This document shows positions 20,956 through 30,243 of a stretch of DNA of 64,000 nucleotides, piece by piece. The notes beneath the pieces were generated by a model. It saw only the letters and a list, made by a program, of their open reading frames with translations, made no database searches and was not told the origin of the DNA. The DNA comes from Novipirellula galeiformis (GTDB lineage Bacteria; Planctomycetota; Planctomycetia; Pirellulales; Pirellulaceae): NCBI RefSeq assembly GCF_007860095.1, contig NZ_SJPT01000003.1:703764-767763 (forward strand). The letters run 5' to 3'. Both the position numbers and the translations under genes were made by a program. Position 1 is the stretch's first letter. The number at the start of each line of letters is the position of its first letter.

Positions 20956-21851
20956 TGCGAAACGACCAAACGAAGCGATACAACGACGCGATGGGAGTTG
21001 CCGCCTACGGAAACGCCACGTTGCGAATCGCCATCGTGATGGCACTTATCGGTACCATCGCCGCGAGCTCAAGCGGGCAAGACAACTCCGCTGCATCGGC
21101 CCCAACGAAATCCTTTGCCCAAGACGCCTTGCCTTCGACGAATTGGTACCGCCCCGACGAAGGCACGATCGTTCCAGTGACCGTCCAAACCAGTGTGGAC
21201 GATTCTGTGAATCGCGATAGCCGTTGGTTGCCTAAGCCAGAGCAAGTCGCGAAGAAAGCAGCTCCTCCGGCTCCCAATGCCACGCCGGCCGGTGCCAACG
21301 GTGGCGGCTGGTTTGGAACCAATTTAACCCTCGGCAATCTGTTCGCTTGGTTTTTCCTGGTCGCCATTATCGCGGGATTGGTCGGCACGTTGATTTACGC
21401 CTTGTCGAAATCGGACATCGACTTGAGCTCCCATCCCCGATCCAACTTGATCGAACGCGCGGACAATCCTGACGAACAAACCATCGAGCGAATGAAGCAC
21501 TTGCCTGCGGAATTGCGGCGCACCGACGTAAACCTGCGTAGCGAGGCGTTGCGTTTGATGAACCAAGGACAGTACGACCAAGCAGTGATCCTACTTTTCG
21601 CCCACCAATTGTTGCTACTGGACCGCGTTTCGATTCTGCGGCTCAATCGTGGCAAAACGAACGGGAAATACGTTCGCGAAACGCACAACGCCGATGCCCA
21701 AATCGGGGCACTGCTGAAACAGACGACCCATGCATTCGAGCGTTCTTATTTTGGACGTCAACAAATTACCGATGCGGAATTTCGCGATCTCTGGGAACTC
21801 AACGAGACACTCGAAGGCAAAGTTCAATTGCATCATGAGGTAGCGGCATGA
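20955..21851 (+). CDS. DUF4129 domain protein
   Basis: A 298-residue protein with an N-terminal signal or anchor (about 22-42), a periplasmic Pro/Ala-rich linker, a membrane helix (about 122-148) and a cytoplasmic C-terminal DUF4129 domain (about 180-280). The domain is recognised from LMNQGQYDQAVILLFAHQLL, LLDRVSILRLNRGKTNGKY and the aromatic FERSYFGRQ. DUF4129 is often fused to, or encoded with, transglutaminase-like and MoxR/DUF58 proteins; its function is unknown. The stop overlaps the DUF4350 start by four bases (ATGA). Confidence 0.85.
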   Translation: MRNDQTKRYNDAMGVAAYGNATLRIAIVMALIGTIAASSSGQDNSAASAPTKSFAQDALPSTNWYRPDEGTIVPVTVQTSVDDSVNRDSRWLPKPEQVAKKAAPPAPNATPAGANGGGWFGTNLTLGNLFAWFFLVAIIAGLVGTLIYALSKSDIDLSSHPRSNLIERADNPDEQTIERMKHLPAELRRTDVNLRSEALRLMNQGQYDQAVILLFAHQLLLLDRVSILRLNRGKTNGKYVRETHNADAQIGALLKQTTHAFERSYFGRQQITDAEFRDLWELNETLEGKVQLHHEVAA

Positions 21852-23377
21852 TGCATGGCAGCCACCAATCAACCTATTTGTCCGGTATCCCCCGCGGGTC
21901 TGGCATTTGCAATTATAAAGACGAAACGAAGCCAAGCGTTTTGGCATCGCGTTGCGCCGCGACTCGCCTTATCGCGATCATCGGCGCGCTGCTGTTGACC
22001 AGTGTTACGATCGGCTGCGGCGGTCTGGCGACCCATTACGGCGATTCCTCAGGCCGCAACGGCGAACAAAGCCTGAATGGCTTCGGAGCGTTTCGCCAGG
22101 CGTTCAAAAATGCCGGTTTCGAGCACCGCGATGTTTCGCGGCTTTCCAATCGCGTCTTGAAAAATGATGTACTCGTTTGGACACCCTCTAACTATCGTTC
22201 GTTTGATCCTCAAGTCACTCGTTGGTTGGAACAATGGCTCGCTCAGGGCGACCGCACGCTGGTGTTTGTAATCCCCGACAGCGGCAGCGAAGCGGATTAT
22301 TGGCTTGATGCCAGCAAGTTGGCCCCTCCCGAACAACGCTTGGAGTATCGTCGTCGCGCGGCGCGAAGTATCAACCAACGCATGCAGTGGCGATTGAACC
22401 GTAGCACTCCCGTGTCCAATGGCTGGTTTGTCGGCACCCCTTTACCCCAGAGCCATACGATCGAGCAACTCGGTGGATCTTGGGCCGGCGCGATCGGTGA
22501 GGAGCTAGACGGTTCGCATTCCTACACCGTTGAATGGGCGATCGAGCCTGATGCAAACGGCACGTCCGCTCCCCCCACCACAGCCGCAGCGGCGAATCAA
22601 AATTCCACGGGTCCGGTGTCCCCCCAATCCAACAATCCACCAAACTCATCCATCACGAGCACGCCGGTATCCATGCAACCTCGATTGCAAGATCAAAGCG
22701 GCACGGTGATTGTCGCCGAAATGCAATCGAAACAATGGAGCGGATCGCAGATCATCGTCGTCGGCGGAGGATCGTTGTTGACGAATTACGCGTTCACCAA
22801 ACCATTCCCGCGTTCGTTGGCGGACCAAATCGTCAGCGTCGCGGTAAAATCGACCACCTCTTCGACACCGCGTGCCGGTTTTATCAGTATCGATGCACAA
22901 TCGTTGCCCGTCAGTGAATCCAAACCGGGCGTACCGAAGGCCTCGGGATGGGAATTGCTAACCACGTGGCCGATGAGTCTAGTGACCGTCCACGCTGCAT
23001 TATTGGGCTTGGTGATTTGTTTGATGTTGTTGCCGTCCCTGGGACGCGCTCGCCACGTACGCTACCACGCAAAAGGTAACTTCGGGGACCACTTGGATGC
23101 GGTCGCCACGTTGATGAACCGGGCTGGTGGGGAAGGTTTTGCCCGGCATCGCATCAGCGAATACATGCGTCGTATTCACGGCGAAACGCAAGGCCCCTGG
23201 GTCCTAGCGGAACCGGAACACGCCACCGCTAGCGGCCCGCCCCCGCTCGAAACCCCGTCGGCGGTATCGCACTCGCCCGGTCTACCAGCGAAGCCCACCG
23301 CCGGTCATACTCACACCGCCATTGACACACATTCTTCTCTTGACCCAACCGACTCTGACACCACGGCGAACTCTTGA
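21848..23377 (+). CDS. DUF4350 domain membrane protein
   Basis: A 509-residue protein. A hydrophobic segment (about 38-58) ends in TIGCGG, which could serve as a lipobox or simply an anchor. The DUF4350 region follows (about 65-170), recognised from GFGAFRQAFKNAGF, LVWTPSNYRSFDPQVTRWLE and LAQGDRTLVFVIPDSG. A low-complexity Thr/Pro/Ser/Asn stretch (about 235-275) is next, then a second half with VVGGGSLLTNYAFTK. A C-terminal helix (about 375-395) precedes a cytoplasmic tail. In this family the domain is proposed to resemble an amidotransferase-like fold, without known activity. Its TGA overlaps the TTG start of the MoxR gene. Confidence 0.82.
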   Translation: MMHGSHQSTYLSGIPRGSGICNYKDETKPSVLASRCAATRLIAIIGALLLTSVTIGCGGLATHYGDSSGRNGEQSLNGFGAFRQAFKNAGFEHRDVSRLSNRVLKNDVLVWTPSNYRSFDPQVTRWLEQWLAQGDRTLVFVIPDSGSEADYWLDASKLAPPEQRLEYRRRAARSINQRMQWRLNRSTPVSNGWFVGTPLPQSHTIEQLGGSWAGAIGEELDGSHSYTVEWAIEPDANGTSAPPTTAAAANQNSTGPVSPQSNNPPNSSITSTPVSMQPRLQDQSGTVIVAEMQSKQWSGSQIIVVGGGSLLTNYAFTKPFPRSLADQIVSVAVKSTTSSTPRAGFISIDAQSLPVSESKPGVPKASGWELLTTWPMSLVTVHAALLGLVICLMLLPSLGRARHVRYHAKGNFGDHLDAVATLMNRAGGEGFARHRISEYMRRIHGETQGPWVLAEPEHATASGPPPLETPSAVSHSPGLPAKPTAGHTHTAIDTHSSLDPTDSDTTANS

Positions 23378-24543
23378 GCAATCTTCCTCCTTCGAACGAC
23401 CCCCACGCTCCCACTCGGGGCGAGACTCCGCCGAACCCTATGCCACCTCGACCGAGCGTGCCACCTCAACCGAGCACATCGACGGCGGGGACGCCGCAAA
23501 GTCTTGACGACGCGGGTTTGGACACACCGCCCCCCGCACCGCAGCCCTCTGAACCGCTAGCAGCAGCCACGTCGACCACGTCGACAAAGATGAAGCCCAT
23601 CGAACAATTATTCCGCGACATTTCCGCTGAAGTCAGCAAGTTGTATGTTGGTCAAGACGAGCTGGTGCTGGGCACCTTGACGGCGTTGTTTGCCGGCGGC
23701 CACGTGTTGATCGAGTCGGTTCCGGGGCTCGGCAAAACCCTCTTCGTGCGAACGCTCGGTCAAGTACTGGGATGCGAGTTCGGCCGGATCCAATTCACCG
23801 CCGACTTGATGCCTTCGGACATCACCGGAGCTCCGGTCTACGACATGCAACGTAGCGAGTTCCGCTTTCGCCCGGGACCGGTATTTACACAGCTGTTGTT
23901 AGCCGATGAAATCAATCGTTCGCCCGCAAAGACCCACGCGGCGTTGTTGGAAATCATGCAAGAGTACCGCGTCACGGTCGATGGAACGAGCCATCGGGTG
24001 CCGCGTCCGTTCTTGGTGTTGGCGACCCAAAACCCGCTTGAGAGCGAAGGCACTTACAATTTGCCGGAAGCCCAACTCGACCGTTTCATGTTCAAATTGC
24101 GAGTCGATTATCCCTCGGCCAAAGAAGAGGCCGATATCCTCCGCATGCACAGCCAACAAGTCGATTTGAATCAGCGGTTGCGTGACGAAGTGAAAACGGT
24201 CACCAATCCCGAGCGTTTGATCGAAGCGATGAAGTTGTGTGGCCAAGTCTTGATCGAGGACAGCTTGGTCGACTACATCAACAAAATTGTCCGTGCCACG
24301 CGAACATGGCCGGCATTTCATCTCGGCGCTTCGCCTCGAGCCGGCATTGCATTGATGCAATCCGCTCGCGCGTTAGCGGCGTTTTCGGGACGCGACTATG
24401 CGATCCCCGATGACGTGGTCGAAATCACCTTGCCGGCAATGCGACACCGCGTTCAACTGACGGCCGAAGCCGAGATCGAAGGCCGCACGACGGACGAAGA
24501 ATTACAAGCACTTGTGCGAGGCATCGAGGTGCCTCGTGATTAG
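23374..24543 (+). CDS. MoxR family AAA+ ATPase
   Basis: A 389-residue MoxR-type ATPase. After a 70-residue Pro/Thr-rich extension comes the AAA+ core: Walker A SVPGLGKT (Gly118-Thr122), Walker B LLLADEINR (Asp178, Glu179), sensor-like LATQNPLESEGTYNLPEAQLDRF and the lid with ASPRAGIALMQSARALA; only key parts are quoted. MoxR proteins act as chaperone-like ATPases that mature or activate partner complexes, commonly VWA proteins. The TTG start at 23374 overlaps the preceding TGA (TTGA); no strong ribosome site is seen, so coupling is inferred, and a start nearer residue 73 (MKPIEQLF) would still give a whole domain. The DUF58 gene that often follows MoxR is absent here. Confidence 0.93.
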   Translation: MSNLPPSNDPHAPTRGETPPNPMPPRPSVPPQPSTSTAGTPQSLDDAGLDTPPPAPQPSEPLAAATSTTSTKMKPIEQLFRDISAEVSKLYVGQDELVLGTLTALFAGGHVLIESVPGLGKTLFVRTLGQVLGCEFGRIQFTADLMPSDITGAPVYDMQRSEFRFRPGPVFTQLLLADEINRSPAKTHAALLEIMQEYRVTVDGTSHRVPRPFLVLATQNPLESEGTYNLPEAQLDRFMFKLRVDYPSAKEEADILRMHSQQVDLNQRLRDEVKTVTNPERLIEAMKLCGQVLIEDSLVDYINKIVRATRTWPAFHLGASPRAGIALMQSARALAAFSGRDYAIPDDVVEITLPAMRHRVQLTAEAEIEGRTTDEELQALVRGIEVPRD

Positions 24544-24617
24544 TTTTGCTGCGATTGGCCACTCCCCGGTCACCTTCCCATCGTCGGACGTGTCGCCGAT
24601 TCGGTGTTGGCCGATGA

Positions 24618-24654
24618 AATTGAAGATTGAAGATTGAAAGTGAAGATTGAAAGT
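24618..24654. repeat. Short GAAGATTGA-type tandem repeat
   Basis: Three to four imperfect units of GAAGATTGA/GAAAGT between the MoxR gene and the NTPase gene. The array introduces TTG and GTG codons in frame with the NTPase gene, which makes its start uncertain. Confidence 0.65.
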
Positions 24655-24694
24655 GCCTGAAGTGTCCGTCCCATCCTCCGTCCACGAAGATTCC

Positions 24695-26521
24695 ATGGCG
24701 ACAAGCCCATCGCTCAGTCTTCCGGGCGATTTATTCCTCCGACGAGTACGGCATTCCGCGACCAGCGTGTTGGCCGACAGCCCCACGGGCCGCGAAGTGT
24801 TGGAATTATGCGACCAACATGCCGAAGCGCGGCGAATGATCTTGCAGGACCGCAGTAGCGGGACATCGGTGATCGCGGTGATCGGTGCGACGGGACAGGG
24901 AAAGTCGTGGTTGATCCGTCAACTGATTCGCAACTCCAAGGCGGCAAACTCCGTTCGCAGCGGCAACAATGCGGACGAAGCGACCGAAAACCTGGTCTGG
25001 ATTGGCCCGACGCCCCCGGCCGATCTCGACCCACGCTTTGAACAATTTTTGCACTGTGACCCCGCGCACATGCAATCGATTGGAATCCCCTACTTGTTAG
25101 TCGACGCCCCTGGATCGACCGACGATCGGCGTGCGATCGCGGGCGTCGCATCACGAGCGTTATCGCTTGCCACGGCGATGTTATTGGTGGTTCGACGTGA
25201 TCAACTTCGCAGCGTCGCGGTGGGAATGTTGGCCGAAGCGAGCGAAGGGAGCGTGTTGATCCCGGTCATCAATGCCGTCCGGGAACACGACGATCGCCTC
25301 GACGCGGACATGGATGCCTTTGCGACTCGGATGCGCGAACTTGCTCCTACCAGCCTGATTGCTCGTCCGATCGTGATCATGGACTTCGAAATCGAAGGAC
25401 GAGAGGAATCCGAGATTGCCCAAGCGGCGGGCGAACAAGTTGCGGCGCGTTTGCAGGAAGAACTGGGGCAAATTTGGGAAGGCGATCGGCGACGTAGCAC
25501 GCGACTCGCCGCGCTGGATGGTCGTTTTCGGATGGCATTACACGGGGTGTTGAGCGACCAATTACCGGGATTGACCGGTGCCGTTCGGCGTCTGAACCGC
25601 GAAGCCACCACGATTCCGACTCAAGTTGCCGAGTCGCTTGTCGGTAGTGACGGCCCGTTGCGTGCGGCCGTTCGCTCCCGACTTCGGATGGCGTTGTTAA
25701 CGGAAACCGCGGCATTTTGGTTTCCGTATCGTTCACAACTTGGACTGTTAAACTTGACTCACGGCGCTTGGGACCGTGTGATGATCTCGTTGTCGGGATC
25801 ATTGCCATCACTCGTCAGCGCGGTTTGGACAAGCACAAAAAACTTGACCGCACAACAAGGCGCTGAGCAAGACGTCCGCGACGGACTTCGGCGGCGCAGT
25901 GCCGCCGCCGTCGCCGATCGACTGGGCCCCTTAGCCAGCCGATTCCGCGACGAATTGGCCGTGTTACGAAAGCAGCGTCACGCGGCGACCAATTGGAATC
26001 ACGACGAGGACAACGATTCACGCTCGCAGGTCGCCTACCTTGCCGGCATCGATACGCTGCAAGAGATGTCCCAGCGGATCTTTGACGAAGAGGTCGATCG
26101 CGTCGCGATCTCGCGCTCGGCGACGATCCTGTTCGCAACGCTGGCCACGTTTGTGTTTTGGTTGTTCATGGCAGGCCCGATTGTGGCGTTGTACCGCGAT
26201 TATTTTGTCGCGAGTTTTTTAGCACTGACCACGCTGTCCGGTGACTTGGATCGCTTTCCACGCCCTGAACTCGCCATGATGCTGACGAGTTTGTTATTAG
26301 CGATTTTGCCAACCGCATTGATCTCGATGTTCGCATTGTCATTCGCCCAAAGTCGCGACCGCGTCGATCGGGCCGAGCAACAAATTCGCGAACGACATCA
26401 TCAAGCCATCTCGAATTTACAAAACGATGGAGTGCTGCGTCTTCGCTGGGATGATCCCCTGCTGGCGGATGCCGAATTTTTACTTTCGGTCGGCGCTGCC
26501 GATCTCGAGGAGACGTCATGA
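24695..26521 (+). CDS. P-loop NTPase with C-terminal membrane helices, dynamin-like
   Basis: A 608-residue protein not assigned to a named family. A Walker A, GATGQGKS (Gly64-Ser71), and a switch/Walker B, LLVDAPGSTD (Asp137-Gly140), mark a GTPase-like domain in about the first 270 residues. The usual NKxD is missing; PVINAVREHDD lies where it would be expected. The centre (about 280-480) is helical, followed by two hydrophobic segments (about 486-525 and 543-570). This layout recalls dynamin-like membrane GTPases, but nucleotide preference is unknown. The ATG at 24695 is chosen because upstream in-frame starts are TTG/GTG within a repeat. Its stop overlaps the ExbB-like start by four bases, so the two products are probably made together. 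Confidence 0.75.
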   Translation: MATSPSLSLPGDLFLRRVRHSATSVLADSPTGREVLELCDQHAEARRMILQDRSSGTSVIAVIGATGQGKSWLIRQLIRNSKAANSVRSGNNADEATENLVWIGPTPPADLDPRFEQFLHCDPAHMQSIGIPYLLVDAPGSTDDRRAIAGVASRALSLATAMLLVVRRDQLRSVAVGMLAEASEGSVLIPVINAVREHDDRLDADMDAFATRMRELAPTSLIARPIVIMDFEIEGREESEIAQAAGEQVAARLQEELGQIWEGDRRRSTRLAALDGRFRMALHGVLSDQLPGLTGAVRRLNREATTIPTQVAESLVGSDGPLRAAVRSRLRMALLTETAAFWFPYRSQLGLLNLTHGAWDRVMISLSGSLPSLVSAVWTSTKNLTAQQGAEQDVRDGLRRRSAAAVADRLGPLASRFRDELAVLRKQRHAATNWNHDEDNDSRSQVAYLAGIDTLQEMSQRIFDEEVDRVAISRSATILFATLATFVFWLFMAGPIVALYRDYFVASFLALTTLSGDLDRFPRPELAMMLTSLLLAILPTALISMFALSFAQSRDRVDRAEQQIRERHHQAISNLQNDGVLRLRWDDPLLADAEFLLSVGAADLEETS

Positions 26522-27336
26522 ACATGGATGGATGGAACCCGATCGCCAACTCATTTCTTTCCGCCACAACGGCCGGATTGCTCGCGCAAACGGAAACGCC
26601 TGAAGCCGCAGGTATGTTCGACATTATCCTGAGTGGAGGCATCATTGGACTGCTGATTCTGCTGGTGTTATTTGCCCTCAGCATTGCGGCGGCTTATTTG
26701 GTGTTCGACCAAACGATGACCCTTCGCAAATCCGATGTTCTGCCCGAGGGCGTCAGTGACACGGTTCGCCAAGCCCTCTTAAACGCACGCGTCAACGAGG
26801 CCGATACGGCATGTCGACGTGAACCGAGCGTGCTCAGTGTGGTGTTGTTGTCGGGATTATCCGAACTGGAATTCGGTTGGCGAGAAGTGGAAAAAGCGGT
26901 GGAAGATTCCTTGGCCGAACAATCCGCTCGCTTGATGCGGCGGATCGAATACCTGAGCGTGATCGGCAATATCGCTCCGATGGTAGGGCTATTGGGAACA
27001 GTGACGGGAATGATCTTCGCGTTTCAACAAGTCGCCACGACGCGCGGTGCCGCCGGCGCAGGCGATCTCGCCGAAGGGATCTATCAAGCCCTGGTGACCA
27101 CGGTCGGTGGGTTGATCGTCGCGATTCCATCGCTCGCGGCTTACGCCATTTGCCGCAACCGGGTCGATTCCTTGATTGCCCAGGTCGCTTATCAAGCTCA
27201 GCACGCCCTGACGCCGATCAAACGGCGTCCTACCGCGCGGACGCGAACGCCGAATCCGAATCCCGCTGGACCGTCGGCCTCGCGTCCTCCGCACAACCCT
27301 CCGACGGGAAATCCTCCCGCGCCCCCCAAGTCGTAG
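26518..27336 (+). CDS. MotA/TolQ/ExbB-family proton channel protein
   Basis: A 272-residue inner-membrane protein. A first helix lies at about 38-62; the other two are at about 145-172 and 190-215. The family core is clear: RIEYLSVIGNIAPMVGLLGTVTGMIFAF and LAEGIYQALVTTVGGLIVAIPS, here named by their central parts GNIAPMVGLLGTVTGM and ALVTTVGGLIVAIP. ExbB/TolQ proteins form a pentameric proton channel around an ExbD/TolR dimer. No ExbD gene follows, and the last 45 residues are an unusual Arg/Pro-rich tail. The start overlaps the P-loop NTPase stop (ATGA). A REP-like palindrome lies about 135 bases downstream. Confidence 0.92.
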   Translation: MNMDGWNPIANSFLSATTAGLLAQTETPEAAGMFDIILSGGIIGLLILLVLFALSIAAAYLVFDQTMTLRKSDVLPEGVSDTVRQALLNARVNEADTACRREPSVLSVVLLSGLSELEFGWREVEKAVEDSLAEQSARLMRRIEYLSVIGNIAPMVGLLGTVTGMIFAFQQVATTRGAAGAGDLAEGIYQALVTTVGGLIVAIPSLAAYAICRNRVDSLIAQVAYQAQHALTPIKRRPTARTRTPNPNPAGPSASRPPHNPPTGNPPAPPKS

Positions 27337-27471
27337 GAAAACCTCTCCGCTCGGTGGATGCCGTGAACGCTCACCCGAACACACGATCAACGCGCTCATA
27401 AAATTCAACGATCGTGACTTTATCGAGGACGATGTTTTATCGTATTCTGTCAGCGGTCTTGCCTGGCGAAA

Positions 27472-27545
27472 ATCATAACCCGACGCGTGAGCGAGGGACC
27501 GCACCAAGGATGATCATTCCCTCGCTCACGCTTCGGGTTATGAAA
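27472..27545. repeat. REP-like palindrome, copy B
   Basis: Arms CATAACCCGACGCGTGAGCG/AGGGA and TCCCTCGCTCACGCTTCGGG/TTATGA surround a loop of about 20 bases. It lies between the ExbB-like gene and ligA in a 268-base gap and is the best preserved copy in the window. Confidence 0.88.
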
Positions 27546-27604
27546 TATCCGGACGAGCGCGTCCCTCTTCGAATTGACTCTTTGAACATCCGCAGGAAAT
27601 ATCG

Positions 27605-29650
27605 GTGGTAAACGAATTAATCGCAAAACGTGTGGCCGAGTTGCGAACCGAAATCCGCCGTTTGGATCATTTGTACTATGTCGAAGCGACGTCGGAAGTC
27701 ACGGACCTTCAATACGACCGACTTCTCGAAGAGCTCAAGCGGCTTGAAACCGAGCACCCTGAACTCGCTTCGGCCGACTCGCCCACCCAGCGAGTTGGCG
27801 ACGCACCGGTGGAGCACTTGGTTCAAGTGCCTCATACCGTACCGATGCTGTCGATCGACAACACGTACTCTCGCGAAGAGCTGAAAGCCTATTTCGACCG
27901 CACCGAAAAACTGCTCGGCGAACCGATCCAATGGGTGATGGAATTCAAAATTGACGGGGTCGCGGCGTCGGTCCGCTACGAGCAAGGCCAGCTGGTCACG
28001 GCGCTCACGCGTGGCAATGGACAAGTCGGCGACGACATTACGCACAATGCGCGCACGATCCGCGATCTGCCACTGCGACTCGTTGGCGAGACCCCGCCAT
28101 CGGTGCTCGAAGTTCGCGGCGAAGTTTACATGACCAATGCGGATTTGGCCGATTTGAATCTCCGCCAAACCGAGGCCGGTTCCGAACCGTTCAAAAACAC
28201 ACGCAATGTGACCGCAGGGACGATTCGCTTGCTCGATCCGTCCATCGCCACCGAACGCAAACTTCGCTTTTTCTGCCACGGCATCGGAGAATCCGAGGGT
28301 CTGAGTGCCCAAGACCACATCGCTTTCTTAGACGAAGTCGGAAAATTGGGAATCCCTCCGACACCGCAAGTCCAGGTCCTTGAAAACTCAGCCGAGGCAC
28401 TCAAAGCCGTCGCGGTCTTCGAAGAGGAGATGCCCGACCTGCCGTTTGAAGTCGACGGCATCGTTTTCAAAGTCAACCGATTTGATCAGCGTGAGCGGTT
28501 GGGCATCCGCAGCAAGAGCCCACGCTGGGTCATCGCTTACAAGTTCGAGCGGTATGAAGCGGTCACGCTGCTCAGGTCGATCAGCGTGCAAGTGGGCAAG
28601 ACGGGCGCGATCACTCCGGTCGCCCATTTGCAACCGGTCGATATCGCCGACACGACCGTCTCGCGAGCGTCGTTACACAATGCTGACGAAATCGAGCGGC
28701 TTGATGTTCGCGAAGGCGATGTCGTGGTCGTGGAAAAGGCGGGCAAGATCATCCCCAAGGTGGTGCGGGTTGAGAAACATGAACGGAAATCCGAGCTTCC
28801 CCCGTTTCGCTTCCCAACCCATTGCCCCGAATGCAGCACCGAGTTGGTCCGTGACGATGGCGGCGTCTACATTCGCTGTCCCAATCCCGAATGTCCCGCA
28901 CAATTACGTCAACGGCTCATCTATTTCGGCAGCCGTCCGGGCATGGACATCGATGGTCTGGGCGACGAATTGGTCGAATTGCTAGTCCAACGGGGAATCG
29001 TTTCGAGCTATGCCGATCTGTATCGGTTGACCGTGAATGAACTTGCCGACGTCCATTGGTTGAAACAACGTAAAGGCAAAGACGGCAAAATGATCGACGT
29101 TCAAGTCGGCAAGAAGAATGCCGAAAACTTAGTCGCCGGCGTCGAAGCAAGTCGATCGCGTGGTCTGGCTCGTGTCCTGGCATCGATTTCGATTCGGCAT
29201 GTGGGACCACGTGTGGCTCAGTTAATCACACGCCAATATCCCACCCTCGACCAATTGCAATCCGCGTCGGTCGAGGACTTGGCCTCGATTCACGAGATCG
29301 GTGACGCGATTGCCAAGAGTATGCACGAGTTCTTGCACAGCGATTATGGGAGCAAAGTTTTTGCCGAACTGAGAGCCGCGAACGTCAAACTAAGCGAAGA
29401 GCTTCCCGATCTGGGCGATGCCCCTTTGGCGGGAAAGACGTTGGTGGTCACGGGAACGTTGCAACATTTCAATCGCGACGAGATCAAAGCCTTGATCGAA
29501 AAACTTGGCGGCCGTGCCTCGAGCAGCATCAGCAAGAAAACCGATTACTTGGTCGCGGGCGAAAAGGCGGGTAGCAAATTGACGAAAGCCAAGTCACTCG
29601 GGGTCAACGTGTTGACGGAAATCGAGTTCAAAGCGTTGATCGATTCGTAA
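27605..29650 (+). CDS. ligA: NAD-dependent DNA ligase
   Basis: A 681-residue DNA ligase that seals nicks in duplex DNA during replication and repair, using NAD+. All parts are present: the N-terminal Ia domain (YYVEATSEVTDLQYDRL), the adenylation motif EFKIDGVA with the AMP-linked Lys115, EPFKNTRNVTAGTIR, the oligonucleotide-binding fold (VQVGKTGAITPVAHL), the zinc finger (Cys407, 410, 425 and 430), helix-hairpin-helix repeats (about 515-590) and a C-terminal BRCT domain (about 603-681; LVVTGTLQHFNRDEI). The start is GTG at 27605, with AGGAAA about eight bases upstream. The length is normal for the family. It is transcribed alone. Confidence 0.98.
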   Translation: MVNELIAKRVAELRTEIRRLDHLYYVEATSEVTDLQYDRLLEELKRLETEHPELASADSPTQRVGDAPVEHLVQVPHTVPMLSIDNTYSREELKAYFDRTEKLLGEPIQWVMEFKIDGVAASVRYEQGQLVTALTRGNGQVGDDITHNARTIRDLPLRLVGETPPSVLEVRGEVYMTNADLADLNLRQTEAGSEPFKNTRNVTAGTIRLLDPSIATERKLRFFCHGIGESEGLSAQDHIAFLDEVGKLGIPPTPQVQVLENSAEALKAVAVFEEEMPDLPFEVDGIVFKVNRFDQRERLGIRSKSPRWVIAYKFERYEAVTLLRSISVQVGKTGAITPVAHLQPVDIADTTVSRASLHNADEIERLDVREGDVVVVEKAGKIIPKVVRVEKHERKSELPPFRFPTHCPECSTELVRDDGGVYIRCPNPECPAQLRQRLIYFGSRPGMDIDGLGDELVELLVQRGIVSSYADLYRLTVNELADVHWLKQRKGKDGKMIDVQVGKKNAENLVAGVEASRSRGLARVLASISIRHVGPRVAQLITRQYPTLDQLQSASVEDLASIHEIGDAIAKSMHEFLHSDYGSKVFAELRAANVKLSEELPDLGDAPLAGKTLVVTGTLQHFNRDEIKALIEKLGGRASSSISKKTDYLVAGEKAGSKLTKAKSLGVNVLTEIEFKALIDS

Positions 29651-29800
29651 GGTGCAACCCGATGATTCATCACCCCGGTGCATCCCTCAACAAGATGCAT
29701 CCCCAAAACAAAAATGGGTCGACGTGGAGGTGCAAACAATTTCTCGCTCGCAACGTCTCCTCGACGACCCTAAATATGGACGCGATCATCGCGAAGCGAC

Positions 29801-30127
29801 TTAGCGTGGGGAAAACGTTCCCGTTGCATGGTCGTAAGTGTAATCACGACGGATTTGAGTGACTCGAGCTTGCTCCGAAGGGGTCGTGTTGGGCACGTAG
29901 CCGCAACGCACCATATCATGGATATTTCGTGGAAACATGCCAATTTCCTGGAGATAGGTTTGTGCCAAACGATTGAGATTCTCGATTTCGCCTGGGGGCA
30001 AACGGTGCTCCGTTGTCGCTTGCGCCGGAGCAAACGTTGCTACCGTCGCGGCGCTAACCACAAACAAGATCACTGCTGCTGCGATCACTTCAAGGAAAGA
30101 AAAACCATTTTTTTGAATACGTTTCAT
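29801..30127 (-). CDS. Type II/IV pseudopilin-like protein
   Basis: A 108-residue protein with a class III (prepilin) signal: MKRIQKNG then FSFLEVIAAAVILFVVSA, with processing expected between Gly8 and Phe9 and the conserved Glu at position +5 of the mature protein. A short polar domain follows, with MVRCGYVPN. Such proteins are cleaved and methylated by prepilin peptidase and assemble in type II secretion or type IV pilus-like systems. No other secretion gene is adjacent; it lies alone between ligA (convergent) and an astD-like gene (divergent). Confidence 0.85.
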   Translation of the reverse strand: MKRIQKNGFSFLEVIAAAVILFVVSAATVATFAPAQATTEHRLPPGEIENLNRLAQTYLQEIGMFPRNIHDMVRCGYVPNTTPSEQARVTQIRRDYTYDHATGTFSPR

Positions 30128-30243
30128 CTGAATCGACGGTCCGAAGGTGGATAATGAGAAGCGGGTGATCTACGCTCCGTCCGCTTGCTTGCCTAAGAAA
30201 CCCTAGGTCAGAAACTGAAGCTCAATCGAATTGGGATCAAGAA

